The translations under genes and the position numbers were made by a program. DNA of 64,000 nucleotides from Rhizobium oryzihabitans. Lineage in GTDB: Bacteria > Pseudomonadota > Alphaproteobacteria > Rhizobiales > Rhizobiaceae. The stretch lies in NCBI RefSeq assembly GCF_010669145.1, contig NZ_CP048632.1, forward strand, positions 1,488,001 to 1,552,000, given 5' to 3'. Under the pieces are notes generated by a model. That model was given only the letters and a program-made list of their open reading frames with translations, made no database searches and was not told the DNA's origin. This document shows, piece after piece, positions 1 through 9,366 of this stretch (positions are counted from its first letter, which is position 1; each line of letters begins with the position of its first letter).

Positions 1-84
1 GGAAAACCAGCCCTCGGCATGGGCATTGCCGACGGCAAAAAGCGATAAGACACAAGCGGCAACCGCCGCTGACGGCTTGAACAT
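1..84 (-). CDS. N-terminus of a secreted protein (partial)
   Basis: Only the first 28 codons lie in the window; the gene continues off the left edge. The ATG is at 84 and the peptide has a lysine near the start, a hydrophobic core (AAVAACVLSLFAV) and an AHA|E cleavage site, which is a classic Sec signal peptide. The product is therefore exported. Nothing of the mature domain is visible, so I assign no function. A moderately purine-rich GGGG stretch lies about 8 bases before the start. Confidence 0.6.
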   Translation of the reverse strand, partial: MFKPSAAVAACVLSLFAVGNAHAEGWFS

Positions 85-263
85 GAAAGAACCCCAGAAA
101 CGCAATACAGACAGGTGCCCGTAGAATTAGAGGGATTGTCTTTCCATTCCATTAACCAGCGTGAGAAGAAATGCGGCGACAACGTCCATCTTCACTCCGG
201 CGCTGAGACACTGCCGTCCAGTTTAAATCAGGATGTTAATCGGAGCGCGAAAACCTCTCGTTT

Positions 264-378
264 CCGTCATTCCGGCCTTGAGCCGGAATCCAGCCGACGC
301 GCGTCTGCGCGGCGAGAAGAGTCTTTTCAGCCCAATGACTTGGGCTGGCTGGATACCGGCTCAAGGCCGGTATGACGG
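264..378. repeat. Mosaic hairpin repeat, family A (copy 1)
   Basis: This 115-bp intergenic element has outer arms at 264-291 and 351-378 that are inverted copies of each other (CCGTCAT ... ATGACGG). Each arm is also its own hairpin: the left is TTCCGGC, loop CTTGA, GCCGGAA; the right is TACCGGC, loop TCAAG, GCCGGTA. The interior holds a GC-rich palindrome (GCGCGTCTGCGC) and a second hairpin (AGCCCA ... TGGGCT). Related copies occur at 8521, 13621, 49361 and 59461. It fills most of the 303-bp gap between the partial left-edge gene and cfa. Confidence 0.85.
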
Positions 379-387
379 AGGAATGCC

Positions 388-1644
388 TCAGAACGCCACC
401 TTCTCCAGCGGCGGCCGTGTCTTTTCGAACTCCAGAAGCCTCTCCTCGTTGCGGGCGATGTAGTCGCGATTATGCGGAACGGCATCGCGGTCCTTGGCGA
501 GCTGGATCTGGAAAATATGGAAGTTTTCGTGGGTAAAGGCCATTTCCGACCCCGCCAGATAGAACTCCCACATGCGGAAGAAACGCTCATCGTAAAGTGC
601 GATCGCTTCGGCCTTGCGTGCCACGAAACGTTCACGCCAGTGCCTGAGCGTATGGGCATAGTGCATGGGCAGGATTTCGATATCCTTCACCAGCAGCCCG
701 GACTTCTGGATCGCCGGCAGAACCTCGGCAAGCGAGGGTATATAGCCACCGGGGAAAATATATTTTTCGATGAAGGGATTGGTCGCCAGCGCCGGATAGG
801 GCTGGCCGATGGAATGCAGCACCATCACGCCCCTGTCGTCCAGCACCTCCGCCACCTTGTCGAAATAATCGCGATAATGGGTCGGCCCCACATGTTCGAA
901 CATGCCAACCGAGACGATGCGGTCGAATTTCCTTGAGGCCGGCAGGTAACGGTAATCCTGCAATTCGAAACGGACATTGCCGGCAAGCCCGCGTTTTGCC
1001 GCCCGATCGCGGGAAACGCGCAACTGCTCTTCGCTAAGCGTGATGCCGGTCACATCGGCACCCGCACTTTCGGCGATATACATCGCCATGCCGCCCCAGC
1101 CGGAGCCGATCTCCAGCACGCTCTGGCCCGGCTCAGTCATCAGCTTGGCAGCGATGTGACGTTTCTTGGCGACCTGCGCTTCATAGAGGCTGATACCCGG
1201 CGGATTGAAATAGGCGCAGGAATATTGCCAGTCCTCATCGAGGAAGAGGTCGAACAGCTTGGCGCTCAAATCGTAGTGGTGGGCGACGTTGCTCTTGTTG
1301 TGATTGACCGGCAGATGCATCCTGATGCGGGCGGCGATGATGCGCGCCATGCCGCGCCAGATCATGCCAAAAGACAGCGCCTCGCTCAGCGTGTTGCTTT
1401 TGACGAGCGCCAGAAAGTCGTAGATATCGCCCTCGACGACCTTCATACGGCCTTCCATATAAATCTCGGCGAGTTTGAGTGCAGGATCGGCAGCGATCTC
1501 CTGCATGGCGGCTTCGTCGGTGAAATTCAGAACCACCTTTTTTCCCGTGCCGTCGCCAAATATGCGGCTACCACCCGGGCTGTTGACGGTGAGATCACCG
1601 ACCTTGATTATCTTTTCGAGAAGAACATGCAGAGACGACGCCAT
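388..1644 (-). CDS. cfa: Cyclopropane-fatty-acyl-phospholipid synthase
   Basis: This 418-aa protein transfers a methylene group from S-adenosylmethionine to cis double bonds of membrane phospholipid acyl chains. Visible are the family motif HHYDLS (122-127), YSCAYF (141-146), the SAM-binding glycine loop VLEIGSGWGG (176-185) and FEHVG (249-253). The length matches the family. The ATG at 1644 follows a G-rich stretch (GGGGGTG). It is monocistronic and convergent with nothing to its right; a hairpin at 1753-1787 separates it from tex. Rhizobia often carry several cfa paralogues, so which one this is cannot be told from the window. Confidence 0.95.
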   Translation of the reverse strand: MASSLHVLLEKIIKVGDLTVNSPGGSRIFGDGTGKKVVLNFTDEAAMQEIAADPALKLAEIYMEGRMKVVEGDIYDFLALVKSNTLSEALSFGMIWRGMARIIAARIRMHLPVNHNKSNVAHHYDLSAKLFDLFLDEDWQYSCAYFNPPGISLYEAQVAKKRHIAAKLMTEPGQSVLEIGSGWGGMAMYIAESAGADVTGITLSEEQLRVSRDRAAKRGLAGNVRFELQDYRYLPASRKFDRIVSVGMFEHVGPTHYRDYFDKVAEVLDDRGVMVLHSIGQPYPALATNPFIEKYIFPGGYIPSLAEVLPAIQKSGLLVKDIEILPMHYAHTLRHWRERFVARKAEAIALYDERFFRMWEFYLAGSEMAFTHENFHIFQIQLAKDRDAVPHNRDYIARNEERLLEFEKTRPPLEKVAF

Positions 1645-1752
1645 GGCACCCCCAATTGCTAAGTCTCACTTATCAATTTTGCTGACCGTATTCCTTTCGG
1701 CACAAGTTTCAAGATAGTCTTATTTCAAAAAAATTGAACGATTTCATCAAGC

Positions 1753-1787
1753 AAAAAGCCCCACCGCGTGTCGCGATGAGGCTTTTT
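1753..1787 (-). terminator. Intrinsic terminator downstream of tex
   Basis: The arms AAAAAGCC (1753-1760) and GGCTTTTT (1780-1787) pair, and the inner bases CATCGCG/CGCGGTG extend the stem around a three-base loop. Both ends carry A/T runs. It lies 26 bases past the tex stop codon on the minus strand, in the correct place for a rho-independent terminator. Confidence 0.85.
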
Positions 1788-1812
1788 GGTAAAAAAACAT
1801 TTCAACCCAGGG

Positions 1813-4137
1813 TCAGCGCCGCTTCATCGCTTCAGCCAGAGCAGCGGCAAGCGCACCACCTGTTTGCGACCCTTCGTTGCGATCTTTCGGTTTGGATGTC
1901 GCGTGCCGCATGGCGCCAGCATTGCCCTTCTCGCGCATTGACTGGGGCGCGGCCTCCCCGCCGTCCTTGCGCATGGTGAGGCCGATTCGCTTGCGCTTCA
2001 CGTCCACCTCCACAACCCGCACCTTGACGACATCGCCCGCCTTGACCACCTCATGCGCATCTTTCACGAAACGGTCGGCCAGCTGCGACACATGCACAAG
2101 CCCGTCCTGATGCACGCCGATATCCACGAAAGCACCAAAGGCGGCGACGTTGGTGACTGTACCTTCCAGGAGCATGCCCGGTTTCAGATCGGTGATCTCG
2201 TCCACGCCATCGGCAAATGTCGCCGTCTTGAAGCTCGGGCGCGGGTCGCGGCCGGGCTTTTCCAGTTCGGCGATGATGTCCTTGACGGTCGGCAGACCGA
2301 ACTGCTCGTCGATGAACCGTTTCGGGTCCAGCGCCTTCAGCGTGGCGCTGTCACCCATCAGCGTGCGCAGGTCGCGGCCGCAGGCGGCGACGATCTTTTT
2401 CGCCACGCCGTAGGCTTCCGGGTGGACCGAGGAAGAATCCAGCGGCTCCTTGCCGTTCGGGATGCGCAGGAAGCCCGCGCATTGCTCGAAGGTGCGCTGG
2501 CCGAGGCGCGGCACCTTCAGCAAATCCTTGCGGCTGGCAAAGGGGCCGGTCTGGTCACGATGCGCAACGATGGCATCGGCAATCGAGGTGCCGAGGCCGG
2601 AAACCCGCGCCAGCAGCGGCGAAGACGCCGTATTGAGATCAACGCCGACGGCATTCACCGCATCTTCAACGACCGCATCAAGCGAACGGCTGAGACGGCC
2701 CTGATCGACATCGTGCTGATATTGCCCGACGCCGATGGATTTCGGCTCGATCTTCACCAGTTCCGCCAGCGGGTCCTGAAGGCGACGGGCGATGGATACC
2801 GCCCCGCGCAGGGACACGTCGAGATTGGGGAACTCCGCTGCCGCCCGTTCCGACGCGGAATAGACCGATGCGCCAGCCTCCGAAACGATGACCTTGGTGG
2901 GCTTTGCGCCGGAAGCCGAAGCGGGCATCTGCGCCAGAAGGTCGGCGACCAGCTTTTCCGTCTCGCGGCTACCCGTGCCGTTGCCGATGGCGATGAGTTC
3001 GACATTGTGCTTGCGGATGAGCAAGGCGAGTTCCGCCTGCGCACCGCGCACATCGTTCCTCGGCTGGAAAGGATAAACGGTTGTGGTATCCAGGAGCTTG
3101 CCGGTGCCATCCACCACGGCCACCTTGACGCCGGTGCGGATGCCCGGATCGAGCCCCATGGTGGCGCGCGAACCGGCCGGTGCTGCCAGCAGCAGATCCT
3201 TGAGATTGCGGGCGAAAACATTGATCGCTTCTTCTTCCGCACGCTCGCGCAATTCGCGCATGAGATCGAGCGACAGCGACATGGAGAGCTTCACCCGCCA
3301 GGTCCAGCCCGCCACCTCTATCAGCCATTGATCGGCGGGGCCGGCATTGCGGATATCGAAGGCGGCGGCGATGGTGCGCTGTGCGGGCTTGACCGGCGAG
3401 GGATCATCCGCATCGACATCGATGGTCAATGTCAGCACTTCCTCGTTCCAGCCGCGCAGCATGGCCAGCGCCCGGTGGCCCGGCACCGTTGACCAGCGCT
3501 CGAAATGATCGAAATAGTCGGAGAATTTCTCACCCGCCGCCTGCTTGCCGTCCACCACCTTGGCGCGGAAGGTGGCGTTCTGGCGCATGTAATCGCGCAG
3601 GCGTCCGAGAAGATCGGCGTTTTCCGTCATCGTCTCGGCCACGATGTCGCGCGCACCTTCAAGCGCCGCCTTAACATCGGCGACTTCGCCCTTGACATAG
3701 GCTTCTGCAAGTTTTGCCGGATCGGCGGTGCGGTTTTCCCAGATGGCTTCGGCCAGCGGGCCGAGACCGCGCTCGCGGGCGATTTCCGCGCGAGTGCGGC
3801 GCTTCGGTTTATAGGGCAGATAGAGGTCTTCCAGCTCCGCCTTGGTGCCCGCCTGCATGATCTTGACCATCAGGGCGTCCGTCATCTTGCCCTGACCGTT
3901 GATGGTATCGACGATGGAGGCGCGGCGCGCATTGAGTTCGCGCAGATAAACGAGGCGTTCCGCCAGCGTTCGGAGCTGGGTGTCATCGAGGCCGCCGGTC
4001 ACTTCCTTGCGGTAGCGGGCGATGAAGGGCACGGTCGCTCCCTCGTCCAGCAATGCCACTGCCGCCTTTACCTGATCGGCGCGGGCGTTGATTTCGGAGG
4101 CGATGAGCGTGGCGAGGCGGGCATTATCTGCGGTCAT
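1813..4137 (-). CDS. tex: Tex/YhgF family S1 RNA-binding protein
   Basis: This 774-aa protein is a Tex homologue, a nucleic-acid binding transcription accessory factor. In order one sees the N-terminal Tex region, a YqgF-like RNase H fold ([10 protein letters not shown]), a helix-hairpin-helix segment (the region around [13 protein letters not shown] and LARVSGLG) and a C-terminal S1 domain ([18 protein letters not shown] ... GLTMRKD). I use the ATG at 4137 ([11 protein letters not shown]) because homologues begin there and an AGAG element precedes it; an upstream in-frame ATG at 4251 would add 38 atypical residues. It is divergent from purD. Confidence 0.95.
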   Translation of the reverse strand: MTADNARLATLIASEINARADQVKAAVALLDEGATVPFIARYRKEVTGGLDDTQLRTLAERLVYLRELNARRASIVDTINGQGKMTDALMVKIMQAGTKAELEDLYLPYKPKRRTRAEIARERGLGPLAEAIWENRTADPAKLAEAYVKGEVADVKAALEGARDIVAETMTENADLLGRLRDYMRQNATFRAKVVDGKQAAGEKFSDYFDHFERWSTVPGHRALAMLRGWNEEVLTLTIDVDADDPSPVKPAQRTIAAAFDIRNAGPADQWLIEVAGWTWRVKLSMSLSLDLMRELRERAEEEAINVFARNLKDLLLAAPAGSRATMGLDPGIRTGVKVAVVDGTGKLLDTTTVYPFQPRNDVRGAQAELALLIRKHNVELIAIGNGTGSRETEKLVADLLAQMPASASGAKPTKVIVSEAGASVYSASERAAAEFPNLDVSLRGAVSIARRLQDPLAELVKIEPKSIGVGQYQHDVDQGRLSRSLDAVVEDAVNAVGVDLNTASSPLLARVSGLGTSIADAIVAHRDQTGPFASRKDLLKVPRLGQRTFEQCAGFLRIPNGKEPLDSSSVHPEAYGVAKKIVAACGRDLRTLMGDSATLKALDPKRFIDEQFGLPTVKDIIAELEKPGRDPRPSFKTATFADGVDEITDLKPGMLLEGTVTNVAAFGAFVDIGVHQDGLVHVSQLADRFVKDAHEVVKAGDVVKVRVVEVDVKRKRIGLTMRKDGGEAAPQSMREKGNAGAMRHATSKPKDRNEGSQTGGALAAALAEAMKRR

Positions 4138-4338
4138 GAGGTTCTCTGATGTCACATCTGGAGCGGCGAACATAATGTCTGATTGTGGCGTGACAACAAG
4201 AGGCGACAACGATTCCACAGGAAAGGCTGCGTTCAAGGGAAAGACGGGCATTTACGGCGCTTTCTCCTTGACCTTTCGCCCCCCTGCCCTTAACGCCGCT
4301 CAAACAAGGTTACTGGCGAATTTGCAGGGATATTGACC

Positions 4339-5610
4339 ATGAAAGTTCTGTTGATCGGTTCCGGCGGACGCGAACATGCGCTGGCGTGGAAAATCGCCCA
4401 GTCTCCCCTGCTTGAAGAATTTTACGCCGCTCCCGGCAATCCCGGCATCGCCGACCACGCGACACTCGTTTCGCTTGACGTGGAAGACCACGCCGCCGTC
4501 ATCGCCTTTGCCAAGGAAAAGGCGATCGACTTCGTCATCATCGGACCGGAGGCGCCGCTGGTTGCGGGTCTGGCGGATGATCTGCGTGCAGCTGGTATCG
4601 CCACCTTCGGCCCTTCGAAGGCAGCCGCCCAGCTTGAGGGTTCCAAGGGGTTCACCAAGGATCTCTGCGCCCGCTACGATATTCCGACCGGCGCTTACCA
4701 GCGTTTCAAGGCGGCCGAGCCAGCCAGACAGTATGTCCATGAACAGGGTGCCCCAATCGTCATCAAGGCGGACGGTCTTGCCGCCGGCAAGGGCGTGACC
4801 GTTGCGATGACCGAGGCCGAAGCGCTTGCCGCCATCGACGACTGTTTCGACGGCGCTTTCGGCGCGGCCGGAGCGGAAGTGGTGGTGGAAGCCTTTCTCG
4901 ATGGCGAGGAAGCCAGCTTCTTCTGCCTTTCGGATGGCAAAACGGCGTTGGCGCTCGCCACCGCGCAGGACCACAAGCGTGTGGGCGATGGAGACACCGG
5001 CCCGAACACCGGTGGCATGGGCGCCTATTCCCCCGCCCCTGTCATGACGCCGGCCATGGTGGAACGCACCATGAAGGAGATCATCGAACCGACGATTTCA
5101 GGCATGGCCAAGGACGGCAATCCCTTTTCCGGCGTGTTTTTCGCCGGCCTGATGATCACCGCGAAAGGCCCCGAGCTGATCGAATACAATGTGCGTTTCG
5201 GCGATCCGGAATGCCAGGTGCTGATGATGCGCCTGAAAAGCGATCTGCTGCCGATCCTCTATGCCACCGCCACCGGCACGCTGGACAAGGTGGAAGCGGA
5301 ATGGCGCGACGATGCAGCGCTGACCGTTGTTCTCGCCTCGAAGGGTTATCCCGGCGCCTATGACAAGAACACACCGATTGCCCATATTCCCGATGCCAGC
5401 GAAGAGGCAAAGGTGTTCCATGCAGGGACGGCGCTGAAGGACGGCAAGCTGGTGGCGACGGGCGGACGCGTGCTGAACGTCACCGCCTTCGGGAAGAACG
5501 TGACCGAGGCGCAGGCGCGCGCCTACGCTCTCACCGACAAGGTGGAATGGGAAAACGGCTTCTGCCGGCGCGATATCGGCTGGCAGGCCGTGGCCCGTGA
5601 AAAGGCCTGA
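4339..5610 (+). CDS. purD: Phosphoribosylamine-glycine ligase
   Basis: PurD (423 aa) joins 5-phosphoribosylamine and glycine to form GAR in de novo purine synthesis. The N-terminal [12 protein letters not shown] motif and the ATP-grasp region ([21 protein letters not shown]) are diagnostic, and the length is typical. The ATG at 4339 is preceded by CAGGGA at a proper distance; a TTG two codons earlier is less likely. It is transcribed divergently from tex across a 201-bp gap. Confidence 0.97.
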   Translation: MKVLLIGSGGREHALAWKIAQSPLLEEFYAAPGNPGIADHATLVSLDVEDHAAVIAFAKEKAIDFVIIGPEAPLVAGLADDLRAAGIATFGPSKAAAQLEGSKGFTKDLCARYDIPTGAYQRFKAAEPARQYVHEQGAPIVIKADGLAAGKGVTVAMTEAEALAAIDDCFDGAFGAAGAEVVVEAFLDGEEASFFCLSDGKTALALATAQDHKRVGDGDTGPNTGGMGAYSPAPVMTPAMVERTMKEIIEPTISGMAKDGNPFSGVFFAGLMITAKGPELIEYNVRFGDPECQVLMMRLKSDLLPILYATATGTLDKVEAEWRDDAALTVVLASKGYPGAYDKNTPIAHIPDASEEAKVFHAGTALKDGKLVATGGRVLNVTAFGKNVTEAQARAYALTDKVEWENGFCRRDIGWQAVAREKA

Positions 5611-5769
5611 GGTCTGAAGCAGACAGAGTAGTCGGCGCGAATATTTCGTTCAATTTTTACCAAGTTTGCTGACCTGATGGAAAGGAAAGATTGGTAATAC
5701 TTGCCCCAACATTGAATGGTGCATTGTACCTCTAACAAGAGGCAGCACTGTTATTTCGGGGGTTTTTCG

Positions 5770-6282
5770 ATGCGTCGTCTTCTTCTCACAGCGATTGTGG
5801 CGCTGGCCAGCGGCTCGGCGATGGCGTCTTCCGTCGAATATATCAATGGCGTGCATGTCGCCAATGGCAGTTTCGTGCGTCTGGATTGCGGTGGCTGCCA
5901 GCCCCTGAAGGGCAAGACCGTGGCGCAGGGTTACGCCATTCCCTCCATCGAGCCCGGCACGCAGCATATGGAAATGCGCGAAGTCGATGGCAAGCGCGCG
6001 CTGGTGCGCACGGAAGCCTGGCTCGGCGGTGCTCCCGTCACCTTCGTCAGCACCAACCCCGCATGGATGCCTGGCGAGAGCCCGGACGCCGCAATCGCGA
6101 CCTATGAGGATGCCGAACCCGCCCCGCATCCTGCCGAAACGGCATCGACACCCGCCGGCATCGACGTGACGACGACCACCGCGGCCGTCAAGGAAATTTC
6201 GGCAGATAGCGCGCAAGCACCTGCAAACGCGGCAGTCATTGCTGCACCCACATTCCCGGATTTCCAATTGCGCGGCAATTGA
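5770..6282 (+). CDS. Small secreted protein, possible HPE1-like domain
   Basis: This 170-aa protein starts with a clear Sec signal peptide (MRRLLLTAIVALASGSAMAS), so it is exported to the periplasm or beyond. The mature part has a CGGC pair near residue 40, a compact beta-type segment to about residue 105 and a low-complexity Ala/Pro/Thr tail. I chose the ATG at 5770 since it begins the signal peptide. I recall rhizobial proteins at this position next to purD being labelled 'plant virulence effector HPE1-like', but I cannot verify that domain here, so function is open. Confidence 0.7.
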   Translation: MRRLLLTAIVALASGSAMASSVEYINGVHVANGSFVRLDCGGCQPLKGKTVAQGYAIPSIEPGTQHMEMREVDGKRALVRTEAWLGGAPVTFVSTNPAWMPGESPDAAIATYEDAEPAPHPAETASTPAGIDVTTTTAAVKEISADSAQAPANAAVIAAPTFPDFQLRGN

Positions 6283-6614
6283 CGGGCGGGCGGGAACGGC
6301 GCTTTTTCATGACAAATGTCAAATAATCGCGTCATCGCTGCATTCGTCACAATTCACGGCAACCATTCGGGGAATAATAAGTTCTTCGACCCCTATTCTG
6401 CCGGGCGAGCTGATAAAGCTCTGTCTAATTAAATATTTATTCAAATTTTTGGCCGCTAAGTGATTTCATAGTGCGATGCAGCACGACATCAGGCCTGTGG
6501 CGGACGCTCGCTTTTCAGGCTGTTCCCCGCGCATCAGGCGCCATTCCCATTTCCGAAACTTCGGCAGCGCGCGGCTTTTTTAAGGCGCGCGAAGCCAAAC
6601 GCTTGTGAGCGCCC
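6283..6614. other. Intergenic, no gene seen
   Basis: There is an AT-rich tract around 6418-6455 (TAATTAAATATTTATTCAAA) that could hold the chemoreceptor promoter. A GCGCGC ... GCGCGC pairing flanks a T-run near 6570-6592. No ORF with a plausible start, no RNA gene and no repeat copy is recognisable. Confidence 0.4.
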
Positions 6615-8438
6615 ATGAAGAACCTTTCCATTTCCCGTCAGTTGATCGTTCTCGTCGTGGCCCTGATGGCCGCCTTCTCCGTTGCGACGTTTTACCAGCT
6701 GAAATCCGCCACCGACGCGATCTATGAGGAACGCTACGGCATGTTGCGGACGCAGGTGCAATCAGCCATTTCCATTCTGCAATCCTTCCACGACAAGGAA
6801 AAGGCCGGGACGCTTTCGCGGGACGAAGCCATGAAGCAGGCCTATGCCACCGTGAGCGCCATGCGATTCACCCCTGATGGCTATCTGTTCGGCTACGATT
6901 ACGACGTGACGATGAAGTTCCATCCCGATGCCAAACGTGTCGGTGAGAACTTCAAGGGCAAGCCGGACAGCAAGGGCTTTGCCTATCGTGACGAGCTCGT
7001 GCGGCTTGGCCGCAATGGCGGCGGCCAGACGGATTTCTACGGTCCGAAGCCCGGCATGGAAGGCAATGACTACGCCAAGAGCTCCTATGCCCTTGCCTTC
7101 GATCCCTGGCAGGTGGTGGTCGTGACCGGCGTCTACATCGACGATCTGAATGCGCAGGTGCGCGGCGAGGTGATGAAGGCGCTGTCGATCGGCGCTGCCA
7201 TCTTCGTGCTCGCACTGGCCGCCGCCTTCTACGTCATCCGTGGCATTTCGAAACCGCTTGGCGATATTCACCGCGCGCTCGGCGAAGTGGCCAATGAGAA
7301 CGTCTCGCTCACCATTCCCCATACCGGCCTGACCAACGAAGTGGGCATGATGGCAAAGGCCACGGCGTCTCTTCAGGACAAGGTGCGCGAGCGCCACGCC
7401 ATGCAGCGCCGCGAGGAAGAACAGCAGCAGCAGCTGAATGCCGAGCGTCAGAACAACCTCGACATGCAGCGCGACGAGGCCGAATTGCAGGCGCGTGTGG
7501 TCGCTACCATCGGCGAATCCCTCGAAAAGCTGGCGGCTGGCGATCTGACGGTGCGTTGCGGCGACCTCGGTAGCCGTTACGCCGCGCTGCGCGATAATTT
7601 CAACGAAGCGCTGACGCATCTCGATGCCGCCATGGCCAAGGTGAATTCCAAGAGCATCGACATTGGCGGCTCCAAGGAGGAAATCCGCAAGGCCTCGAAC
7701 GAGCTTTCGCAGCGCACCGAACAGCAGGCCGCCAATCTGGAAGAAACCTCCGCCGCGCTCGATGAATTGACCGTTGCGGTGCGCCAGACGGCGGAAGGGG
7801 CTGCGGACGCCGCCAAGCGCGTCACCACCGTCAGCTCGGAAACGACACGCAGCGACCGGGTGGTGGAAGAAGCGATTGCGGCGATGAGCGGCATCGAACA
7901 ATCCTCCGATCAGATTTCGAACATCATTGGCGTTATCGACGACATCGCCTTCCAGACCAACCTTCTGGCGCTGAACGCCGGTGTGGAAGCCGCGCGCGCC
8001 GGTGAAGCCGGTAAGGGCTTTGCCGTGGTGGCACAGGAAGTGCGCGAACTGGCGCAGAAATCCGCCGCCGCCGCCAAGGAGATCAAGGACCAGATCGCCC
8101 GTTCTTCCGCTCAGGTGGAAAACGGCGTGCGCCTCGTCGGCGAGGCCGGCGATGCACTGAAACGCATCTCGGACCAGATCAAATCCGCCAACGAGATTGT
8201 CAGCAAGATCGCCCATTCGGCGGCCGAGCAGGACACGACGCTGCGCTCGATCTCCACGTCGCTGAACCAGCTCGACGTCGCCACCCAGCACAATGCCGCC
8301 ATGGCGGAAGAGACCACGGCTTCGGCGGAAGCGCTGGCCGTGGATACCGAAGAGCTGCTGAACCTCATCCGCAGCTTCCGCGTCTCCTCCGGCCATCAGC
8401 TTCATGGCATGGCGCAACAGATGCGCATGGCGGGGTGA
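6615..8438 (+). CDS. Methyl-accepting chemotaxis protein with Cache sensor
   Basis: This is a 607-aa transmembrane chemoreceptor. It has an N-terminal membrane helix (about 8-28), a periplasmic single-Cache-type domain (about 35-185, with the FTPDGYLFGYDYD signature), a second helix (about 192-212), HAMP regions, and a C-terminal signalling domain whose hairpin tip reads IDDIAFQTNLLALNAGVEAARAG (abridged: FQTNLLALNA, VEAARAGE). It signals to CheA/CheW. No che genes are adjacent, so it is an orphan receptor; the ligand cannot be read from sequence, though Cache domains of this type often bind small carboxylates. A terminator follows directly. Confidence 0.95.
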   Translation: MKNLSISRQLIVLVVALMAAFSVATFYQLKSATDAIYEERYGMLRTQVQSAISILQSFHDKEKAGTLSRDEAMKQAYATVSAMRFTPDGYLFGYDYDVTMKFHPDAKRVGENFKGKPDSKGFAYRDELVRLGRNGGGQTDFYGPKPGMEGNDYAKSSYALAFDPWQVVVVTGVYIDDLNAQVRGEVMKALSIGAAIFVLALAAAFYVIRGISKPLGDIHRALGEVANENVSLTIPHTGLTNEVGMMAKATASLQDKVRERHAMQRREEEQQQQLNAERQNNLDMQRDEAELQARVVATIGESLEKLAAGDLTVRCGDLGSRYAALRDNFNEALTHLDAAMAKVNSKSIDIGGSKEEIRKASNELSQRTEQQAANLEETSAALDELTVAVRQTAEGAADAAKRVTTVSSETTRSDRVVEEAIAAMSGIEQSSDQISNIIGVIDDIAFQTNLLALNAGVEAARAGEAGKGFAVVAQEVRELAQKSAAAAKEIKDQIARSSAQVENGVRLVGEAGDALKRISDQIKSANEIVSKIAHSAAEQDTTLRSISTSLNQLDVATQHNAAMAEETTASAEALAVDTEELLNLIRSFRVSSGHQLHGMAQQMRMAG

Positions 8439-8466
8439 TGACGGATAGTCATCATACCGATGAAAT

Positions 8467-8496
8467 AAAAATGCCGGGTACAGACCCGGCATTTTT
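8467..8496 (+). terminator. Intrinsic terminator after the chemoreceptor
   Basis: ATGCCGGGT (8471-8479) and ACCCGGCAT (8484-8492) form a 9-bp stem with a four-base loop, flanked by A and T runs. It lies 30 bases after the stop codon. Confidence 0.9.
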
Positions 8497-8520
8497 GTGA
8501 TTACTTCCCCGCCTCCTCGA

Positions 8521-8597
8521 CGTCATCCTCGGGCCTGACCCGAGGATCCAACGTCGCGTCGGGTCATGAATCCTCGCCTCGAGGGCGAGGATGACGG
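8521..8597. repeat. Mosaic hairpin repeat, family A (copy 2, short form)
   Basis: Two hairpins sit back to back. The left has arms ATCCTCGGG and CCCGAGGAT around a CCTGA loop. The right has arms ATCCTCGCC and GGCGAGGAT around TCGAG. They are bounded by CGTC at the left and GACGG at the right. It is shorter than the other copies and lacks their GC-rich core. Confidence 0.7.
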
Positions 8598-8642
8598 CAG
8601 AGAGTGTTTGTTACGCCCAGAGCCAAGTTGCACCACCTCGCC

Positions 8643-9137
8643 TCACCGCGTCAAAACATCCAGCCGGTCAATATCGGCAGGGGAAAAAACCGCGATGCCC
8701 GCTCTCTTCAGCAGCGCCGCCGTTACGCCATTGCCCGCATGTTTGGTGCCGGAGAATGAGCCGTCATAGATCGCAACCGACCCGCATGACGGGCTTCCGT
8801 CGATCAGAAGCGCGTGAGTGCAACCATTGGCCCTGGCGAAGGCGACCGCCTTTTCCGCACCGGCGATGAACTCAGCCGTGACATCGCCGCCTGTTACTTC
8901 CAGCACACGGGCGCGGCCTTCCAGAACATCGAGGCCGGACGCGCCATTCTCGATTTCCGCCGGTGGACGCGGAACGGGCATGCCGCCGGCCATTTCCGGA
9001 CAGATCGTCACCAGCCTGCCTTCTTCCCGCCACCGATCTACCGCCGGGTGGAAGAGGGGTTTGCCCTTGCCGTCATATCTGACCGGCTGGCCGAGGAGGC
9101 AGGCGCTGATGAGGATTTTCGGGGGCGCGTGGGTCAT
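8643..9137 (-). CDS. DUF523 family protein
   Basis: This 164-aa protein has the DUF523 signature ISACLLGQPVRYDG near the N-terminus and CPEMAGGMPVPRPP, DGSPSCG and the terminal SPADIDRLD region, with conserved cysteines that suggest a metal or thiol chemistry. The family has no settled function. The start at 9137 (MTHAPPKI) is chosen because the in-frame extension to 9395 only translates the intergenic repeat at 9174-9327; an AGGAT element precedes the ATG. It is flanked by two repeat families. Confidence 0.85.
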   Translation of the reverse strand: MTHAPPKILISACLLGQPVRYDGKGKPLFHPAVDRWREEGRLVTICPEMAGGMPVPRPPAEIENGASGLDVLEGRARVLEVTGGDVTAEFIAGAEKAVAFARANGCTHALLIDGSPSCGSVAIYDGSFSGTKHAGNGVTAALLKRAGIAVFSPADIDRLDVLTR

Positions 9138-9173
9138 TGGGAAATCATCCTGCGGGGGTCGCGGTCGTAGCTT

Positions 9174-9327
9174 ACCCCCCTCTGCCCTGCCGGGCATCTC
9201 CCCCTCAAGGGGGAGATCGAATCGCAGCAACATGTCGATCATCTTCGACGTTGCAAATTTTGCGGGGAGCGACCGTCTTGCCGATCTCCCCCCTTGAGGG
9301 GAGATGTCCGGCAGGACAGAGGGGGGT
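9174..9327. repeat. Long inverted intergenic repeat, family B (copy 1)
   Basis: This 154-bp element is bounded by inverted termini ACCCCCCTCTGCC and GGCAGGACAGAGGGGGGT. Next inward, both sides carry a second inverted block (CTCAAGGGGGAGATCG and CGATCTCCCCCCTTGAG). The centre is less symmetric. The second copy is at 24226-24380 with the same length and layout. It carries no coding capacity of its own. It occupies the gap between the DUF523 gene and glyS. Confidence 0.85.
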
Positions 9328-9366
9328 GAACCGCGCACGCTACCGTCACGGCCGCCCCCAATTCCC

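Noticed and set aside
2053..8492. Long antisense frames opposite tex and the chemoreceptor (2053-3492 and 6762-8492)
   Set aside because: They mirror strongly conserved genes and show no independent coding evidence.
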